A DNA stretch of 64,000 bases from Sulfurimonas paralvinellae. Lineage in GTDB: Bacteria; Campylobacterota; Campylobacteria; Campylobacterales; Sulfurimonadaceae. The notes below the pieces were generated by a model. That model saw nothing but the letters and a program-made list of their open reading frames with translations, made no database searches and had not been told where the DNA came from. Position numbers and translations under genes: made by a program. Of this stretch, positions 63,247 to 64,000 are shown piece after piece. Numbering within the stretch: the stretch's first letter is position 1; every line of letters begins with the position of its first letter. The stretch is taken from positions 1,550,001-1,614,000 of the forward strand of contig NZ_CP041406.1 of assembly GCF_014905135.1 (NCBI RefSeq), written 5' to 3'.

Positions 63247-64000
63247 GTTTTTACCTTTTTCTATCTCTTGAAAAGTTTTTAATGTTTTTACCAAAAAAAA
63301 CAAGGCGCTCTTTCTTTGAATCACTTGGAGTCTTGGCTTATTATATTAGTACTCGTTACGGAAAGGTAGTAGAACAAAATCTTCGTTTTGTATTTGAGGA
63401 CTCAATCACTCCTGAACAAATAGATGAGATCAAACGCTATTCTTTCAAACAGATGTTGATCAATTTTCTACACACTATGGAAAGCCGCTACTATACTCCT
63501 GATGAGATCACCCAAAACATCACCTTTGAAAACCTAGAAATCGTACAAAAAGCACAACAGGAAAAAAGGCCCATCATATTTGTAACCGCCCACTACGGAG
63601 CATGGGAATTAGCAGGTCGTGCACTAAGCTATAAAATCGAACCTATCCTCATCATCTATAAAAAAATGAAAAACAAGTTCTTTGAAAACTATCTTCTATC
63701 ATCGCGTGAAAAATGGAAAATGACCTATGCAGAGCGCCATGGAGCAACAAGAGCAATGATGAAAACATTACGAAAAGGCGGGGCTATGGCAATTTTAATA
63801 GATACCAATGTCAACAAGAACGAAGCTGTCAAAGTTAAGTTTTTAGGTCACGAAATCTCTCAAATCAAGACAACTGCCTATTTTGCAAGAAAATACAATG
63901 CTGCCCTTATTCCGGCACTGATTCATACAGAAGATGATGAGAACTACACTATACGATTTGACAGTGAAATTGTTCCGCCAAAAACCGACAATGAAGAAAG
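63234..64000 (+). CDS. Lipid A lauroyl/myristoyl acyltransferase, 3' end outside window
   Basis: LpxL/HtrB family acyltransferase (often named waaM in Campylobacterota) that adds a secondary acyl chain to lipid A at the inner membrane. It starts at ATG 63234 inside the end of waaC and runs off the window, giving the first 255 residues. It has FVTAHYGAWELAGRAL, with the HxxxxE catalytic motif, and an N-terminal anchor. A LILIDTNVNK-like segment (AILIDTNVNKNEAV) follows. It is coupled to waaC. Confidence 0.85.
   Translation, partial: MQRIGFYLFLSLEKFLMFLPKKTRRSFFESLGVLAYYISTRYGKVVEQNLRFVFEDSITPEQIDEIKRYSFKQMLINFLHTMESRYYTPDEITQNITFENLEIVQKAQQEKRPIIFVTAHYGAWELAGRALSYKIEPILIIYKKMKNKFFENYLLSSREKWKMTYAERHGATRAMMKTLRKGGAMAILIDTNVNKNEAVKVKFLGHEISQIKTTAYFARKYNAALIPALIHTEDDENYTIRFDSEIVPPKTDNEE

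Overview
The window is AT-rich, gene-dense chromosomal DNA of a Campylobacterota (epsilonproteobacterial) cell, most likely a free-living Sulfurimonas-type organism. The evidence is the lineage-specific gene set and gene order: HobA next to holB, folP, lysC and rppH; serS close to a PflB-type flagellar motor protein; cheY-prmA-ftsH-Psd-like; rpsF-ssb-rpsR; and rpmH-rnpA-yidD-yidC-jag-mnmE-ruvX. Many sensory proteins (two histidine kinases, a NIT/CZB chemoreceptor, a GGDEF protein with two ligand-binding domains) fit a motile environmental relative rather than a reduced pathogen. I see no tRNA, rRNA, CRISPR array, prophage or insertion sequence.

Layout. 1-4.9 kb, minus strand: truncated histidine kinase, pabB, pyrB, bioD, ilvC. 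5.0-6.4 kb, plus strand: two unknown genes, the second a NYN-type nuclease. 6.4-11.4 kb, minus: the ribosomal-protein/tRNA-modification/membrane-insertion operon led by rpmH. 11.6-18 kb, minus: clpB, a PLP enzyme, a PEB4-like PPIase and a hybrid kinase. 18.0-18.3 kb: a nested inverted-repeat element in front of nth. 19-22.8 kb: lipoproteins, cmoA, fbaA. 22.9-25.9 kb, plus: a cyclase-like protein, a coiled-coil protein and a FapA/DUF342 protein. 26-28.2 kb: chemoreceptor. 28.6-33.6 kb, plus: small HTH protein, HU, helicase-like protein, msrB, cyclophilin, PiT transporter. 33.6-37.6 kb, minus: folP-holB-hobA-lysC-rppH. 37.6-41 kb, plus: hemW, tatBC, queA. 41-42.8 kb, minus: frameshifted dprA and a divergent polysaccharide deacetylase. 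43-49 kb, plus: rpsF-ssb-rpsR, the GGDEF sensor and a propeller/OmpA-like protein. 49-50.4 kb, minus: two small proteins and serB. 50.5-52.6 kb: MTHFR-family gene and serS. 52.7-56 kb: a membrane sensor and pflB. 56-62.2 kb, minus: Psd-like, ftsH, prmA, cheY, hisA, hisH and a second membrane sensor. 62.2-64 kb, plus: waaC and the start of a lipid A acyltransferase.

The most interesting signal is not a gene. The 8-mer TGCGTGAG (either strand) occurs 35 times by my count, where chance in DNA this AT-rich would give about one. It lies mostly inside genes, in several reading frames, on both strands, with dense clusters and empty stretches. It is a candidate Chi-like, DNA-uptake or modification sequence. 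Other points of note: rnpA has no ATG, GTG or TTG start available and probably uses ATT; dprA is broken by a one-base frameshift; a remnant of an EAL-domain gene lies beside rpmH; the decarboxylase-like protein after ftsH lacks the usual Gly-Ser self-cleavage pair; two paralogous sensor/four-helix membrane proteins have no known output domain; and three genes look leaderless.
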